A stretch of DNA of 64,000 nucleotides from Cyanobium sp. AMD-g (GCF_024346395.1 NZ_JAGQCW010000002.1:310001-374000); one strand, 5' to 3'. Numbered from the stretch's first letter, positions 19,479 to 29,445 are shown. Translations and numbers: made by a program. Notes: a model not told the origin generated them from the sequence alone.

Positions 19479-19907
19479 TCAGGGATGGTTCCCCGGTTTG
19501 GGCTTCCCGGGTGCGATGGCGCCGAGCAGCTCGACACCCTGCTGGCCGGAGAAGCGCTGGTCAAAGCTCAGCACCGGCAGGGCTCCGGCCCGTGAGGCTC
19601 TGGCCAGGATCAGGCGGTCCGTCAGGTCTGCCCCCTGGCGGAAGTTCTCCAACGCATCGATCGCCGCATCGATGTCCTCCACCACAACCCCCCGGGTCCG
19701 CACCAGACGCTCCAGCAGCCGATGGCGGGTGATGCGGTCCAGGGCGTAGCCCCGCAGCACCCAGCCCACGTCCGCGAGCACCACATCAGGCAGGAACACC
19801 CCGCCGGAGGCGATGGCCTCAAGGAAGGCCTGCTCGGCGACCGGGGTCTGCTGGAGGGCGTCGCCGATCAGCAGCCGCACCACCACGTTGGTGTCAAGGG
19901 TCCTCAC
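19479..19907 (-). CDS. PIN-domain toxin (VapC family)
   Basis: The 142-aa PIN-domain protein begins RTLDTNVVVRLLIGD at a GTG at 19907; a GTG at 19931 is also in frame. Catalytic acids are Asp in LDTNV, Asp in LADVGWVLR (where Glu is usual), Asp in ADLTDRL and Asp in SFDQRF, so the nuclease may well be active. VapC toxins cleave tRNA or rRNA and are held by a cognate antitoxin. The gene overlaps the 3' end of a short AbrB-like antitoxin gene by 14 bp, a normal arrangement. Confidence 0.82.
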   Translation of the reverse strand: MRTLDTNVVVRLLIGDALQQTPVAEQAFLEAIASGGVFLPDVVLADVGWVLRGYALDRITRHRLLERLVRTRGVVVEDIDAAIDALENFRQGADLTDRLILARASRAGALPVLSFDQRFSGQQGVELLGAIAPGKPKPGNHP

Positions 19908-20055
19908 GACCGACGGCGGCGGCGATGGCACGATCCATGTCCGCCATGCTCATCGCCCGCTGAACGGCCGGCCGATGACGGAACAGATCCTCAGGTTCGT
20001 ATTTCGCCGGCACCAGCACCAGCCGGCCCTTGGAGGTGAGGGTCACGGTGGCCAT
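19894..20055 (-). CDS. AbrB/MazE-like antitoxin, apparently internally shortened
   Basis: I translated this 53-aa protein by hand. It opens MATVTLTSKG, the standard AbrB-type antitoxin start, then jumps directly to RLVLVPAKYEPEDLF, which matches the last strand of that fold. It ends MSMADMDRAIAAAVGRE, a usual toxin-binding tail. The 25-odd residues that normally lie between (QVTIPKxxRxxLGLxxGDxLxF) are missing, so the DNA-binding fold should be broken while the toxin-binding tail remains. The gene reads into the VapC-like toxin with a 14-bp overlap. Confidence 0.6.
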   Translation of the reverse strand: MATVTLTSKGRLVLVPAKYEPEDLFRHRPAVQRAMSMADMDRAIAAAVGREDP

Positions 20056-20064
20056 GACCGCAGT

Positions 20065-20083
20065 GTAAGGGGATCCGCCTTAC
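20065..20083. promoter_or_regulatory. Candidate operator upstream of the AbrB-like antitoxin
   Basis: GTAAGG at 20065-20070 and CCTTAC at 20078-20083 form an interrupted palindrome with a 7-base centre. It lies 10 bp upstream of the antitoxin start, where such modules usually bind their own repressor complex. Confidence 0.35.
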
Positions 20084-20151
20084 GCAGCCGGGCCCACTCC
20101 TGCCGCGCCGTTGCCGCCATGGTACCGCCATTAAGCGGAGTCACATCGTCT

Positions 20152-20157
20152 TAGAAT
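20152..20157 (+). promoter_or_regulatory. Candidate -10 box for dps
   Basis: TAGAAT matches five of six positions of the TATAAT consensus and lies 21 bp before the dps start codon, giving a short leader. No good -35 hexamer is present at 16-18 bp upstream, so an activated or alternative-sigma promoter would be expected. Confidence 0.3.
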
Positions 20158-20178
20158 GGCGACTCCCGCTCCCCCGCC

Positions 20179-20664
20179 ATGGCCATCACCGCTCCCCCCA
20201 TCGACATCGGCATCCCGGCGGACCAGCGCCAGCAGATCGCCGAAGGCCTCGGCCGCGTGCTGGCCGACAGCACCGTGCTCTACGCCAAGACCCACGGCTT
20301 CCACTGGAACGTCACCGGACCGATGTTCAACACGCTCCACCTGATGTTCATGGACCAGTACACCGAGCTCTGGACCGCCCTCGACCTGATCGCCGAGCGC
20401 ATCCGGGCCCTCGGTTTCCCCGCCCCCTACGGCGGCACCCTCTATGCCGGCCTCTCCTCGATTCCCGAGGCCGAAGGCGTCCCCGCCGCCCTGGCCATGG
20501 TGCGGGAGCTGGTGGAGGGCCATGAGGCCGTGGCCCGCACGATCCGCTCGGTGTTCACCATCGCCGACGAAGCCAGCGACCAGCCCACCGCCGACCTGCT
20601 CACCCAGCGGCTGCAGATCCACGAGAAGACGGCGTGGATGCTCCGGAGCCTCCTGGAGGGTTGA
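20179..20664 (+). CDS. dps: Dps-family DNA-binding ferritin-like protein
   Basis: The 161-aa protein has the Dps inter-subunit ferroxidase site: [18 protein letters not shown], then MDQYTELW with the conserved His, Asp and Glu. The C-terminal [13 protein letters not shown] is a typical helix end. Dps forms a 12-subunit cage that oxidises Fe2+ with H2O2 and protects DNA. The short N-terminus has few basic residues, so direct DNA binding may be weak. It is divergent from the AbrB-like antitoxin module. Confidence 0.93.
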   Translation: MAITAPPIDIGIPADQRQQIAEGLGRVLADSTVLYAKTHGFHWNVTGPMFNTLHLMFMDQYTELWTALDLIAERIRALGFPAPYGGTLYAGLSSIPEAEGVPAALAMVRELVEGHEAVARTIRSVFTIADEASDQPTADLLTQRLQIHEKTAWMLRSLLEG

Positions 20665-20739
20665 GCGTCAGCGGCGCGGCCTGCGCCGGTCCGCGCCCGC
20701 GCTGCGGGCAACGGCCGGCTTCGGCTGCGCCGCTGACGC
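20665..20739. repeat. Multi-stem inverted repeat between dps and pyrG
   Basis: A perfect 13-bp inverted repeat (GCGTCAGCGGCGC at 20665-20677, GCGCCGCTGACGC at 20727-20739) begins right after the dps stop. It encloses a 6-bp hairpin GCCCGC-GCT-GCGGGC (20695-20709) and a smaller one, GCCG-GCTT-CGGC (20714-20725). No T-tract follows. It could end dps transcription, protect the 3' end of its RNA, or be a dispersed repeat. Confidence 0.55.
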
Positions 20740-20815
20740 ACCCCCCAGGAGGCGAGGGGGGGAGGGGCGTTGGGAGGGGGGCCTTGAGCGCGGGCGGACT
20801 GGAAGGGGTCGGTAG

Positions 20816-22537
<1,722 letters not shown>

Positions 22538-22573
22538 CGCCGTCAGGGGATCGGCTCGCCAACGACGGGCAAC

Positions 22574-22609
22574 CCAGCTTGCTGGTTCGCCCGTAAGCTG
22601 GTTTCCAGC
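22574..22609. promoter_or_regulatory. Paired palindromes upstream of vapB, candidate operator
   Basis: CCAGC-TT-GCTGG (22574-22585) and GCTGG-TTT-CCAGC (22597-22609) use the same 5-base arm and lie 13-48 bp before the antitoxin start. Repeated half-sites at this position are what a ribbon-helix-helix antitoxin dimer would recognise. Confidence 0.4.
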
Positions 22610-22621
22610 AGCCTTGCGTTG

Positions 22622-22921
22622 ATGAAAACGACCCTGGACCTGCCGGACCACCTCGTGCGCCAAGCCAAGCAGCGGGCCCTCCTGCAGGGTCGCACCCTCA
22701 AGGAACTCGTGGCGGAGTACATCCGTCAGGGCCTCCATGGCAGTACGACGGCGTCAGTGCCCACCGTCAGCGATGGGGTGATGCTGGATTCAGCCGGGCT
22801 GCCGGTGTTCCGGTGTGAGACAGCCAACGACCGGCCGGGAATCGATCTGGCCAAGGCCTTGCAACTGGAGCAACAAGGCCTGGAGCTGGAGGACCTCCGC
22901 CGTGCCGGCCGGCCTGCTTGA
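22622..22921 (+). CDS. VapB-type ribbon-helix-helix antitoxin
   Basis: The 99-aa protein starts MKTTLDLPDHLVRQAKQRAL, a ribbon-helix-helix DNA-binding region of the VapB/Arc type, continues LKELVAEYIRQGL, and has an acidic C-terminal part (LAKALQLEQQGLELEDLR) suited to occupy a toxin groove. The VapC gene overlaps its 3' end by 20 bp. It should neutralise that toxin and repress the operon, perhaps through the palindromes at 22574-22609. Confidence 0.82.
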   Translation: MKTTLDLPDHLVRQAKQRALLQGRTLKELVAEYIRQGLHGSTTASVPTVSDGVMLDSAGLPVFRCETANDRPGIDLAKALQLEQQGLELEDLRRAGRPA

Positions 22922-23369
22922 TGTGAACGTGTGGGTGGCGGCGGCCTTCGTGGCCCATCCAGCCCATCACTCCGCCCAGGGGGTGCTGCTTCAGGCCACG
23001 CCTGCGGCTCCGGCCCTGTTCTGCCGAGCCACCCAGCAGGGCTTTCTGCGGCTGGTCTCCACTGAGGCGATCTGCACGGCCTACCAGGCGGCGTCGATCA
23101 CGAATCAGGATGCGCTGGCTGCATTGGAGGCCTTTCAGGCCCTGCCCCAGGTCGACCTGGTGGACGAGCCGATCGGGATGGAGGCGCTCTGGTGGCGTTT
23201 GGCTGGGCTAACTGTGGCCGCACCGAAACGTTGGATGGATGCCTATCTGGCGGCCTTCGCCATCAGCAGCTCCACTCGAATGGTCACGTTGGATCAGGAT
23301 TTTCGTCAGTTCCTTGCGGCGGGGCTTGATCTGGAACTCCTGCAGGCCGATTCCCATGGCGGAGGTTGA
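22902..23369 (+). CDS. VapC-type PIN-domain toxin
   Basis: The 155-aa protein starts at a GTG at 22902 with a GGAGG 8 bases before it. It reads PAGLLDVNVWVAAAF, with the first catalytic Asp in LLDVNVW; CRATQQGFLRLV, MDAYLAAFA and TLDQDF follow as in PIN ribonucleases of the VapC group. It overlaps the antitoxin gene by 20 bp and its own end overlaps queE by 14 bp, so the toxin gene may share transcripts with the housekeeping gene downstream. Confidence 0.82.
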   Translation: MPAGLLDVNVWVAAAFVAHPAHHSAQGVLLQATPAAPALFCRATQQGFLRLVSTEAICTAYQAASITNQDALAALEAFQALPQVDLVDEPIGMEALWWRLAGLTVAAPKRWMDAYLAAFAISSSTRMVTLDQDFRQFLAAGLDLELLQADSHGGG

Positions 23370-24012
23370 GGTGCCTGCCCCAGTCCTGCCCGCGATCGCT
23401 GTGGTGGAGACCTTCCACTCCCTGCAGGGGGAGGGGCTCCATGCCGGCCGCAGCGCCTTCTTCATCCGCGTGGCGGGCTGCGACGTGGGCTGCCCCTGGT
23501 GCGACACCAAGCACTCCTGGCCGCAGGCGGCCCATCCGCGGCGCCCCCTGGGCGAACTGGCGGCCGAGGCCAGCGCCGCCGCCGCCGCCGGCGCCGCTTT
23601 CGTGGTGATCACCGGCGGCGAGCCCCTGCAGCAGCCCCTCGACGGCCTCTGTGCCGCCCTGGCTGCCGTTGGCCTGCCGCTGCACCTGGAAACGAGCGGC
23701 GTGGGGGAGCTCAGCGGCTGCTTTGACTGGATCACCCTCTCGCCCAAGCCCCACCGCCCACCGAGCGCCGACGTCCTGGCCCGCTGCGACGAGCTGAAGG
23801 TGGTAGTGACGTCCCAGGACGACCTGGCCTTCGCTGAAGCCATGGCGGCCGAAGCCCAGCGGCGGCCGCCGTCCGGCGCTGCCGGCCCCGAGCTGTTGCT
23901 CCAGCCCGCCTGGGACGAGTCGGCCGCCCAGGAGCTGGCGGTGGCCTACGTGCGGCGCCACCCCAGCTGGCGGCTGAGCCTGCAGAGCCACAAGTGGCTG
24001 GGGATGCGCTGA
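23356..24012 (+). CDS. queE: 7-carboxy-7-deazaguanine synthase QueE
   Basis: The 218-aa radical SAM enzyme has a CDVGCPWC cluster motif, FHSLQGEGLHAGRSAFFIR at the N-terminus and VVITGGEPLQQP for SAM binding. It converts 6-carboxytetrahydropterin to 7-carboxy-7-deazaguanine in the queuosine precursor pathway. QueC, the next enzyme, is encoded about 640 bp downstream on the same strand, with the ecotin-like gene inserted in the opposite direction. The start overlaps the vapC-like stop by 14 bp. Confidence 0.93.
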   Translation: MAEVEVPAPVLPAIAVVETFHSLQGEGLHAGRSAFFIRVAGCDVGCPWCDTKHSWPQAAHPRRPLGELAAEASAAAAAGAAFVVITGGEPLQQPLDGLCAALAAVGLPLHLETSGVGELSGCFDWITLSPKPHRPPSADVLARCDELKVVVTSQDDLAFAEAMAAEAQRRPPSGAAGPELLLQPAWDESAAQELAVAYVRRHPSWRLSLQSHKWLGMR

Positions 24013-24016
24013 AGCC

Positions 24017-24565
24017 TCAGAGCGCCTGGGCCGGCTGCTGCACCTTCTCGGCCTTCCAGAGCCGCCAACGCAGCTGCAGATCCTTGGGGGTGTACAGAAC
24101 GATCGGCCGGCTGGCGTCGTAGGGCACGACAAAGGGCTTGCTGCCCATGGGCACGAACACCGTGCGTTTCGCCTGGCCGGGGGGGCAGGCCATGCGGGTC
24201 GACACCGTCGGCCCCACATCGCTCACGGTGTAGACGCTGACACCCAGCCCCTTCAACTTGCTGGTACGGAAGCGGCCGCGGAAGGCCTGCTGGTTGCAAT
24301 CCACCTCCACCTCCCGGCCGGGGATCAGCTGCACCCGCCAGTCGCTGGGGTGGGGGGAGAGGCGCGGATCGGCGCCGGGAGGCAGCACGCCCGGCAGCTG
24401 GATGACCCAGCGGGTCTGGGCGGCGGTGGGCTTGGGGTAAGGGGTCAGATCCAGCCGGGGGATGGCCAGGGCCGGAGCCCCCAGTCCCGCCAGCAGGGAC
24501 GGCAGGGTGACGATGACGCTGGCGGTGGCGGCCGTCAGGCTGGCGCGGCGCAGGGCGTGGGCCAT
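24017..24565 (-). CDS. eco: Ecotin-like periplasmic serine protease inhibitor
   Basis: The 182-aa protein has an N-terminal signal (hydrophobic segment around residues 8-30) and then a full ecotin domain: [19 protein letters not shown] with Cys90, the reactive loop [10 protein letters not shown] with P1 Met125 and Cys127, [21 protein letters not shown]. Cys90 and Cys127 correspond to the ecotin disulfide. Ecotin dimers inhibit trypsin-fold proteases in the periplasm. I chose the ATG at 24565 because GAGG precedes it by 6 bases; the ATG at 24577 lacks this. It probably guards against external or predator proteases. Confidence 0.88.
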   Translation of the reverse strand: MAHALRRASLTAATASVIVTLPSLLAGLGAPALAIPRLDLTPYPKPTAAQTRWVIQLPGVLPPGADPRLSPHPSDWRVQLIPGREVEVDCNQQAFRGRFRTSKLKGLGVSVYTVSDVGPTVSTRMACPPGQAKRTVFVPMGSKPFVVPYDASRPIVLYTPKDLQLRWRLWKAEKVQQPAQAL

Positions 24566-24648
24566 GGGGATCCTCATCCGATCACGATGGCATCCCCCGG
24601 CCCCTGCGGCCGCTTCCACAATGGGGACACCCTGTTCCCGCCAGCCCC

Positions 24649-25356
24649 ATCACGCCCCCCCCACCCACGCCACTCGCCATCGCGCTGCTCTCCGGCGGGC
24701 TGGATTCGGCCACCGCCGCCGCCCTGGCGATCGAGGCGGGCCACCGGGTGATCGGCCTCTCCTTCGATTACGGCCAGCGCCACCGGCGCGAGCTGGCCGC
24801 CGCTGCCGCGGTGGCCGCCGCTCTGGCCCTCGAGGAGCACCACGTGATCGCCGTGAACCTGGCGGCCTGGGGTGGCTCGGCCCTCACCGATCCGGCCATC
24901 CCCGTCCCCGACGAGGGGGTGCGCGCGGGGGTGATTCCCACCACCTATGTTCCCGGGCGCAACACGGTCTTCATCGCCCTGGGGCTGAGCCTGGCCGAAG
25001 CCCGCGGCGCCACCAGCCTGGTGCTGGGGGTCAACGCGGTGGATTACTCCGGCTATCCCGATTGCCGCCCCGACTACCTGGCCGCCTTCCAGACCCTGGC
25101 CGACCTGGCCAGCAAGGCGGGCCGAGAGGGCCAGGGGGCCCGGCTGTGGGCGCCGCTGGTGGCCTGGGACAAGACCACGATCGTGCACGAAGCGCTGCGG
25201 CTGGGGGTGCCGATCGCGGCCACCTGGAGCTGCTACAGCGGCGAGGATCTCCCCTGCGGCCGCTGCGACAGCTGCCGCATCCGTGATGCCGCCCTGGTTG
25301 CCTCCGGCCGGGCCGATCTGGCCAGCGCCGCCATCCGCGCCGGAGCCGACCGTTGA
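24649..25356 (+). CDS. queC: 7-cyano-7-deazaguanine synthase QueC, non-standard start
   Basis: QueC ligates ammonia to 7-carboxy-7-deazaguanine using ATP. The coding frame clearly includes the ATP-pyrophosphatase loop [15 protein letters not shown] (from about 24685), [29 protein letters not shown] and the zinc ligands [15 protein letters not shown]. Between the upstream in-frame stop (24514) and a GTG at 24748 there is no ATG, GTG or TTG. Starting at 24748 would delete the catalytic loop. I place the start at an ATC at 24649, where related proteins begin. A one-base error in the C8 run (24655-24662) linking to the ATG at 24620 is the alternative. Confidence 0.85.
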   Translation: MTPPPPTPLAIALLSGGLDSATAAALAIEAGHRVIGLSFDYGQRHRRELAAAAAVAAALALEEHHVIAVNLAAWGGSALTDPAIPVPDEGVRAGVIPTTYVPGRNTVFIALGLSLAEARGATSLVLGVNAVDYSGYPDCRPDYLAAFQTLADLASKAGREGQGARLWAPLVAWDKTTIVHEALRLGVPIAATWSCYSGEDLPCGRCDSCRIRDAALVASGRADLASAAIRAGADR

Positions 25357-26663
25357 AGCACGAGCCGCTCCCCTGGCTGGAGCCCCGGTCCCTGGCCCGG
25401 GTGCTGGCGGCGCGCTTCGGCCAGGACGGGCTGGTGCTGCTCGATGGCGACAGCAGCCCCCTCGGCCGCCGTGGTGTGCTCGGGGTGGATCCGGTGGCCT
25501 GTGTGAGCTGCCGGGGCCTGCCGGACACCCCCGGGGCGGGCGATCCCTTCGCCGTTCTGGCGGAGCTGGAGCGCCAGGGCGGGCCTTGGCTGGGTTGGCT
25601 CGCCTACGAGGCCGGCGCCTGGGTGGAGCCCGCCGAGCACTGGCAGTGCTCCGACATGGCCACCCTGTGGGCGGCCCGCCACGACCCCCTGATCCACTTC
25701 GATCGGGGCGAGCAGCGGCTCTGGCTCGAGGGCCACGACCCCGCCCGGATGGCGGCCATGGTGCGGCTGCTGGCGGACCCGGCAACGGCCGCGGCGGTGG
25801 CCGCAGAGGTGGCCGCCGATGGGGCCGGCATCGCTCGGGACGACTGGCACTGGCACACCACCCCGGAGGCGTTCGCCGCCCAGGTGCGGATCCTGCGGGA
25901 ATGGATCGCCGCCGGCGATCTGTTCCAGGCCAACCTCACCGCCTGCTGCGAGAGCCTGCGGCCGCAGCGGGCCGACCCCCTGATGCTCTACCACCGCCTG
26001 GTCCGGCACGGACCGGCCCCGTTCGCGGGCCTGGCGATCGCCGGCGAGGAGGCGGTGATCTCGGCCTCCCCCGAGCGTTTCCTGCACCTGCACGCCGATG
26101 GGCGGGTGGAGACGCGGCCGATCAAGGGCACCCGGCCACGCGACGGCGACCCCGACGCCGATGCCGCCAGTGCCGCCGCCCTGATCTGCGACCCCAAGGA
26201 TCGGGCCGAGAACGTGATGATCGTCGACCTGTTACGCAACGACCTGGGCCGGGTCTGCCTGCCGGGGTCGGTGCATGTGCCCCAGCTGCTGGGGCTGGAG
26301 AGCTACGCCCACGTGCACCACCTCACCTCGGTGGTGATGGGCCAGCTCGCCGACGGCTGCGGCCTGGTGGACCTGCTGCGCGCCTGCTGGCCGGGGGGCT
26401 CGATCACGGGTGCCCCCAAGGTGCGCGCCTGCCGGCGCCTCAACCAGCTGGAGCCGGTGCCGCGGGGGCCCTACTGCGGCTCCCTGTTCCACCTCGGGGC
26501 CGACGGCGGTTTCGACAGCAGCATCCTCATCCGCACCCTGCTGCAGAAGGGCCGTCGCCTGCGGTTGCACGCCGGTGGCGGCATCGTCGCCGACTCCGAC
26601 CCGGCTGGGGAGGCCCGGGAGATGGGCTGGAAGATCGAGCCCCTGCTGGAGGCCCTGGCATGA
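25353..26663 (+). CDS. pabB: Aminodeoxychorismate synthase component I
   Basis: The 436-aa chorismate-binding enzyme has the [11 protein letters not shown] motif used by PabB for the covalent intermediate, [33 protein letters not shown] and a C-terminal [12 protein letters not shown]. Together with an amidotransferase it makes 4-amino-4-deoxychorismate for folate. The start is a TTG that overlaps the queC stop (TTGA), and its own stop overlaps pabC by 4 bp. Anthranilate synthase TrpE is excluded by the PIKGT lysine. Confidence 0.93.
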   Translation: MKHEPLPWLEPRSLARVLAARFGQDGLVLLDGDSSPLGRRGVLGVDPVACVSCRGLPDTPGAGDPFAVLAELERQGGPWLGWLAYEAGAWVEPAEHWQCSDMATLWAARHDPLIHFDRGEQRLWLEGHDPARMAAMVRLLADPATAAAVAAEVAADGAGIARDDWHWHTTPEAFAAQVRILREWIAAGDLFQANLTACCESLRPQRADPLMLYHRLVRHGPAPFAGLAIAGEEAVISASPERFLHLHADGRVETRPIKGTRPRDGDPDADAASAAALICDPKDRAENVMIVDLLRNDLGRVCLPGSVHVPQLLGLESYAHVHHLTSVVMGQLADGCGLVDLLRACWPGGSITGAPKVRACRRLNQLEPVPRGPYCGSLFHLGADGGFDSSILIRTLLQKGRRLRLHAGGGIVADSDPAGEAREMGWKIEPLLEALA

Positions 26664-27532
26664 GCGGTATCGGCGACACCGGCCCGGGGCCCAGGGCCAT
26701 CGCCTGGATCGATGCGCCAGCGCCGCAAGGAACCTGGGGCGACCCGGACCAGCTCAGCCTGCCCCTGAACGACCGGGGCCTGCTGCTGGCCGATGGCTTG
26801 TTCGAGACGGTGCTGGTTCAGGCGGGGCGCCCCCGGCTGCTGGCGGAGCACCTGGCGCGCTGGCGGGCTTCGGCCGCCAGCCTGGGCATGGCCCCACCCC
26901 CCGGGGCCGATCGGGTGCGGCCGCTGCTGGCGGAGGCCGTGGCCCGCAGCGGCCTCCGCGGCGATGGCGCCCTGCGGCTCAACTGGAGCCGGGGCAGTGG
27001 CCGCGGGCGGGGTCTTGGCCTGCCGGGGCCGGGCGAACCCCAGGGGCAGCCGCGCTTCTGGTTGCAACTGAGTCCCTGGACGCGTCCCATCGCACCGGTG
27101 GCGGTGATCGTCAGCCGCCTGGAGCGGCGCAGCCCCGACAGCCTGGTCGGCCGCTGCAAGACCTTCGCCTATGCCGGTGCCATCCAGGCCCTGCGGGAGG
27201 CCCGGGCCGCCGGCGCCGACGATGCCCTGTTGCTGGGCGGCGGCGGTGGCCTTTGCTGCGGCACCAGCGCCAACCTGCTCGTGCGGCTCAAGGGCGCGTG
27301 GATCACGCCGCCCCTGGCCAGCGGCTGCCTGCCGGGGGTGATGCGGGGCCGAGGGCTGGCCCTGGGGCTGGTGCGGGAGGGCGGCCTCGGCGTCGCCGAC
27401 CTGCTCGCCAGCGAGGGGGCCCTGCTGATCAACAGCCTGGGCCTCCGGCTGATCCGCCGTTGCGAGGGCCGTGAGCTGCCCCTGCCGAGCGGTGCCGAGA
27501 GCCTGTGGGAGCGGCTGCTGGCGTCGGCTTAG
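26660..27532 (+). CDS. pabC: Aminodeoxychorismate lyase
   Basis: The 290-aa fold-type IV PLP enzyme has LNDRGLLLADGLFETVLV at the N-terminus, the catalytic lysine in RCKTFAYAGAI, and CCGTSANLLV followed by SGCLPGVMRG. It removes pyruvate from aminodeoxychorismate to give p-aminobenzoate. The ATGA overlap with pabB makes functional pairing nearly certain. A branched-chain or D-amino-acid aminotransferase role is less likely in this context. Confidence 0.9.
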   Translation: MSGIGDTGPGPRAIAWIDAPAPQGTWGDPDQLSLPLNDRGLLLADGLFETVLVQAGRPRLLAEHLARWRASAASLGMAPPPGADRVRPLLAEAVARSGLRGDGALRLNWSRGSGRGRGLGLPGPGEPQGQPRFWLQLSPWTRPIAPVAVIVSRLERRSPDSLVGRCKTFAYAGAIQALREARAAGADDALLLGGGGGLCCGTSANLLVRLKGAWITPPLASGCLPGVMRGRGLALGLVREGGLGVADLLASEGALLINSLGLRLIRRCEGRELPLPSGAESLWERLLASA

Positions 27533-27558
27533 GTTGGCCCCAGAGTCGATCGAACACC

Positions 27559-28056
27559 TTGTCGGACGCTGTGGGGGGCCTGGGGTCCAGGAAGCACCTG
27601 GCGGGATTGCTGGCCGGTCTGGGCGTCATCCTGGCCGGCTGTGGCGCCACCTCCAAGGAGGTGGCCATCCAGAACGCCAAGCCGGGCGACCTGCTGGTGG
27701 AGGTCGACGGTAGCCGGGTGGAGCTCGTCAGAGACTTCACGCCTGGCATTGCCAACGGGCTGCACAAGGGTGTCGTGAAGATCACCTCAAACGCCGGAGA
27801 TGGCAAGGGGAAGATGTACGAAGTTACGGCGATCTGCAGCGTCAAGGGAGAGCCAGGCTGGCAAGCCTATGACAATATCTATGGAGATCCGATCAGCGAT
27901 CTGAATGCCAAAAGAACATTTCCTGTCAAGGATCGCTGGCAGTTGCTGTTCCATTTTGACGGCCGCACCGAAAAGACAGGAACGCTGGAACCCAGTGGTT
28001 GGGTGTCACGGCTGAAGGACAATCTGTGCCGGAAAGGCGATTTCGACGACACCTGA
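27559..28056 (+). CDS. Orphan lipoprotein of unknown function
   Basis: The 165-aa product has a lipoprotein signal, HLAGLLAGLGVILAGC, with lipidated Cys28 if the start is the TTG at 27559; a GTG at 27571 is equally possible and neither has a clear ribosome-binding site. The mature part has no family I recognise. It is small, mixed-charge, and contains two further cysteines. The second half of the gene is visibly less GC-rich, with codons unlike its neighbours, which suggests recent acquisition. Confidence 0.6.
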   Translation: MSDAVGGLGSRKHLAGLLAGLGVILAGCGATSKEVAIQNAKPGDLLVEVDGSRVELVRDFTPGIANGLHKGVVKITSNAGDGKGKMYEVTAICSVKGEPGWQAYDNIYGDPISDLNAKRTFPVKDRWQLLFHFDGRTEKTGTLEPSGWVSRLKDNLCRKGDFDDT

Positions 28057-28222
28057 TCACCCCGTTGGCCAAGGCCACGAAAGCAGTGGCCGCGGCTTGA
28101 TAATGATTCTTGCTTCGATCCCATGAAGCTGGCGTTAATCCGCCAGCATCCGGTAGCAACAGACACTTTCCAGCCGCAGGCCTTCCTTTTGGATGGAAAG
28201 GAAATTGCGCCTCGCTTTCTCG

Positions 28223-29428
28223 ATGCCAAAAACACTCTTCTCCGTCGATCTCACCAAGCCGATGGATCAGCAGGACATGCCCGGTCACAACCGTTGGCAT
28301 CCCGAGATCCCGGCCGTGGCCTCGGTGAATCCTGGTGACGTGTTCCGGATCGAATGCAAGGATTGGACCGATGGCCAGATCAAGAACAACGACGACCCCA
28401 AGGACATCGAAGATGTCAACCTGGAGGTCGTCCATGTCCTGAGCGGGCCGATCTGGGTCAATGGGGCCCAGCCCGGCGACATCCTGGTGGTCGACATTCT
28501 TGATGTCGGAGCCTTGCAGGGCGATGAATGGGGATTCACGGGCATCTTCGCCAAGGAGAACGGCGGTGGCTTCCTCACCGATCACTACCCCAAGGCCGCC
28601 AAGGCCATCTGGGATCTGGAGGGCATCTACACCTCCTCCCGCCACATTCCCGGCGTGCGCTTCGCCGGCATCACCCACCCGGGCCTGATCGGCTGCGCCC
28701 CTTCCCAGGAACTGCTGAATGAGTGGAACCGTCGTGAGACGGAACTGGTGAAGACCGCCCCCGACCGTCGCACCTATGGCGCCGGTCTCTCCGGCAGCGA
28801 ACCGGTGCTGGCGGCCCTGCCCAACCCCAACAGCGCCATCCTCGGCACCCTCCCCTCCAGTGAGTTCGAGCGGGTGGCCAATGAAGCTGCCCGCACCGTG
28901 CCGCCCCGGGAGCACGGTGGCAACTGCGACATCAAGAACCTCACCAAGGGCACGCGGATCTACTTCCCTGTCTATGTCGAAGGCGCCAAGCTGTCGATGG
29001 GTGATATCCACTTCTCCCAGGGGGATGGGGAGATCTCCTTCTGCGGAGCCATCGAGATGTCCGGTTACCTCGATCTCCATGTGGAGATCATCAAAGGTGG
29101 CATGGCCAAGTATGGGATGGTCAACCCCATGTTCAAGACCAGTCCGGTGGAACCCCACTACACCGACTACCTGGTGTTCGAAGGCATCTCCGTCGATGAA
29201 TTCGAGGGCAAGCAGTACTACATGGACGTGCACATCGCCTACCGGCGTGCCTGTCTCAACGCCATCGAGTACCTCAAGAAGTTCGGCTACACCGGCGAGC
29301 AGGCTTACCTGCTGCTGAGCTGTGCGCCGGTGGAAGGCAGGATCAGCGGCATCGTGGACATCCCCAACGCCTGCTGCACCCTGGCGATTCCCACCTCGAT
29401 CTTCGATCAGGACATTCTCCCCTGCTGA
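28223..29428 (+). CDS. fmdA: Formamidase
   Basis: The 401-aa protein is an FmdA/AmdA-type formamidase: HNRWHPEIPAVASVNPGDVF, ECKDWTDGQIKNNDD, GVRFAGITHPGLIGCAPS, PPREHGGNCDIKNLTKG and a final VDIPNACCTLAIPTSIFD. It hydrolyses formamide to formate and ammonia. I chose the ATG at 28223. It sits next to an FmdB gene and head-on to the urea transporter operon, so it fits a nitrogen-scavenging locus. A strong terminator follows at 29446. Confidence 0.95.
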   Translation: MPKTLFSVDLTKPMDQQDMPGHNRWHPEIPAVASVNPGDVFRIECKDWTDGQIKNNDDPKDIEDVNLEVVHVLSGPIWVNGAQPGDILVVDILDVGALQGDEWGFTGIFAKENGGGFLTDHYPKAAKAIWDLEGIYTSSRHIPGVRFAGITHPGLIGCAPSQELLNEWNRRETELVKTAPDRRTYGAGLSGSEPVLAALPNPNSAILGTLPSSEFERVANEAARTVPPREHGGNCDIKNLTKGTRIYFPVYVEGAKLSMGDIHFSQGDGEISFCGAIEMSGYLDLHVEIIKGGMAKYGMVNPMFKTSPVEPHYTDYLVFEGISVDEFEGKQYYMDVHIAYRRACLNAIEYLKKFGYTGEQAYLLLSCAPVEGRISGIVDIPNACCTLAIPTSIFDQDILPC

Positions 29429-29445
29429 TCAGCCAGTGGAATGCG

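Noticed and set aside
24748..25356. queC starting at the GTG at 24748
   Set aside because: This would remove the SGGLDS ATP-binding loop that is plainly coded just upstream in the same frame.
28100..28118. GATAATGAT followed by a weak second half, like a Fur box
   Set aside because: Only the first nine bases fit; the other half has about two matches of ten.
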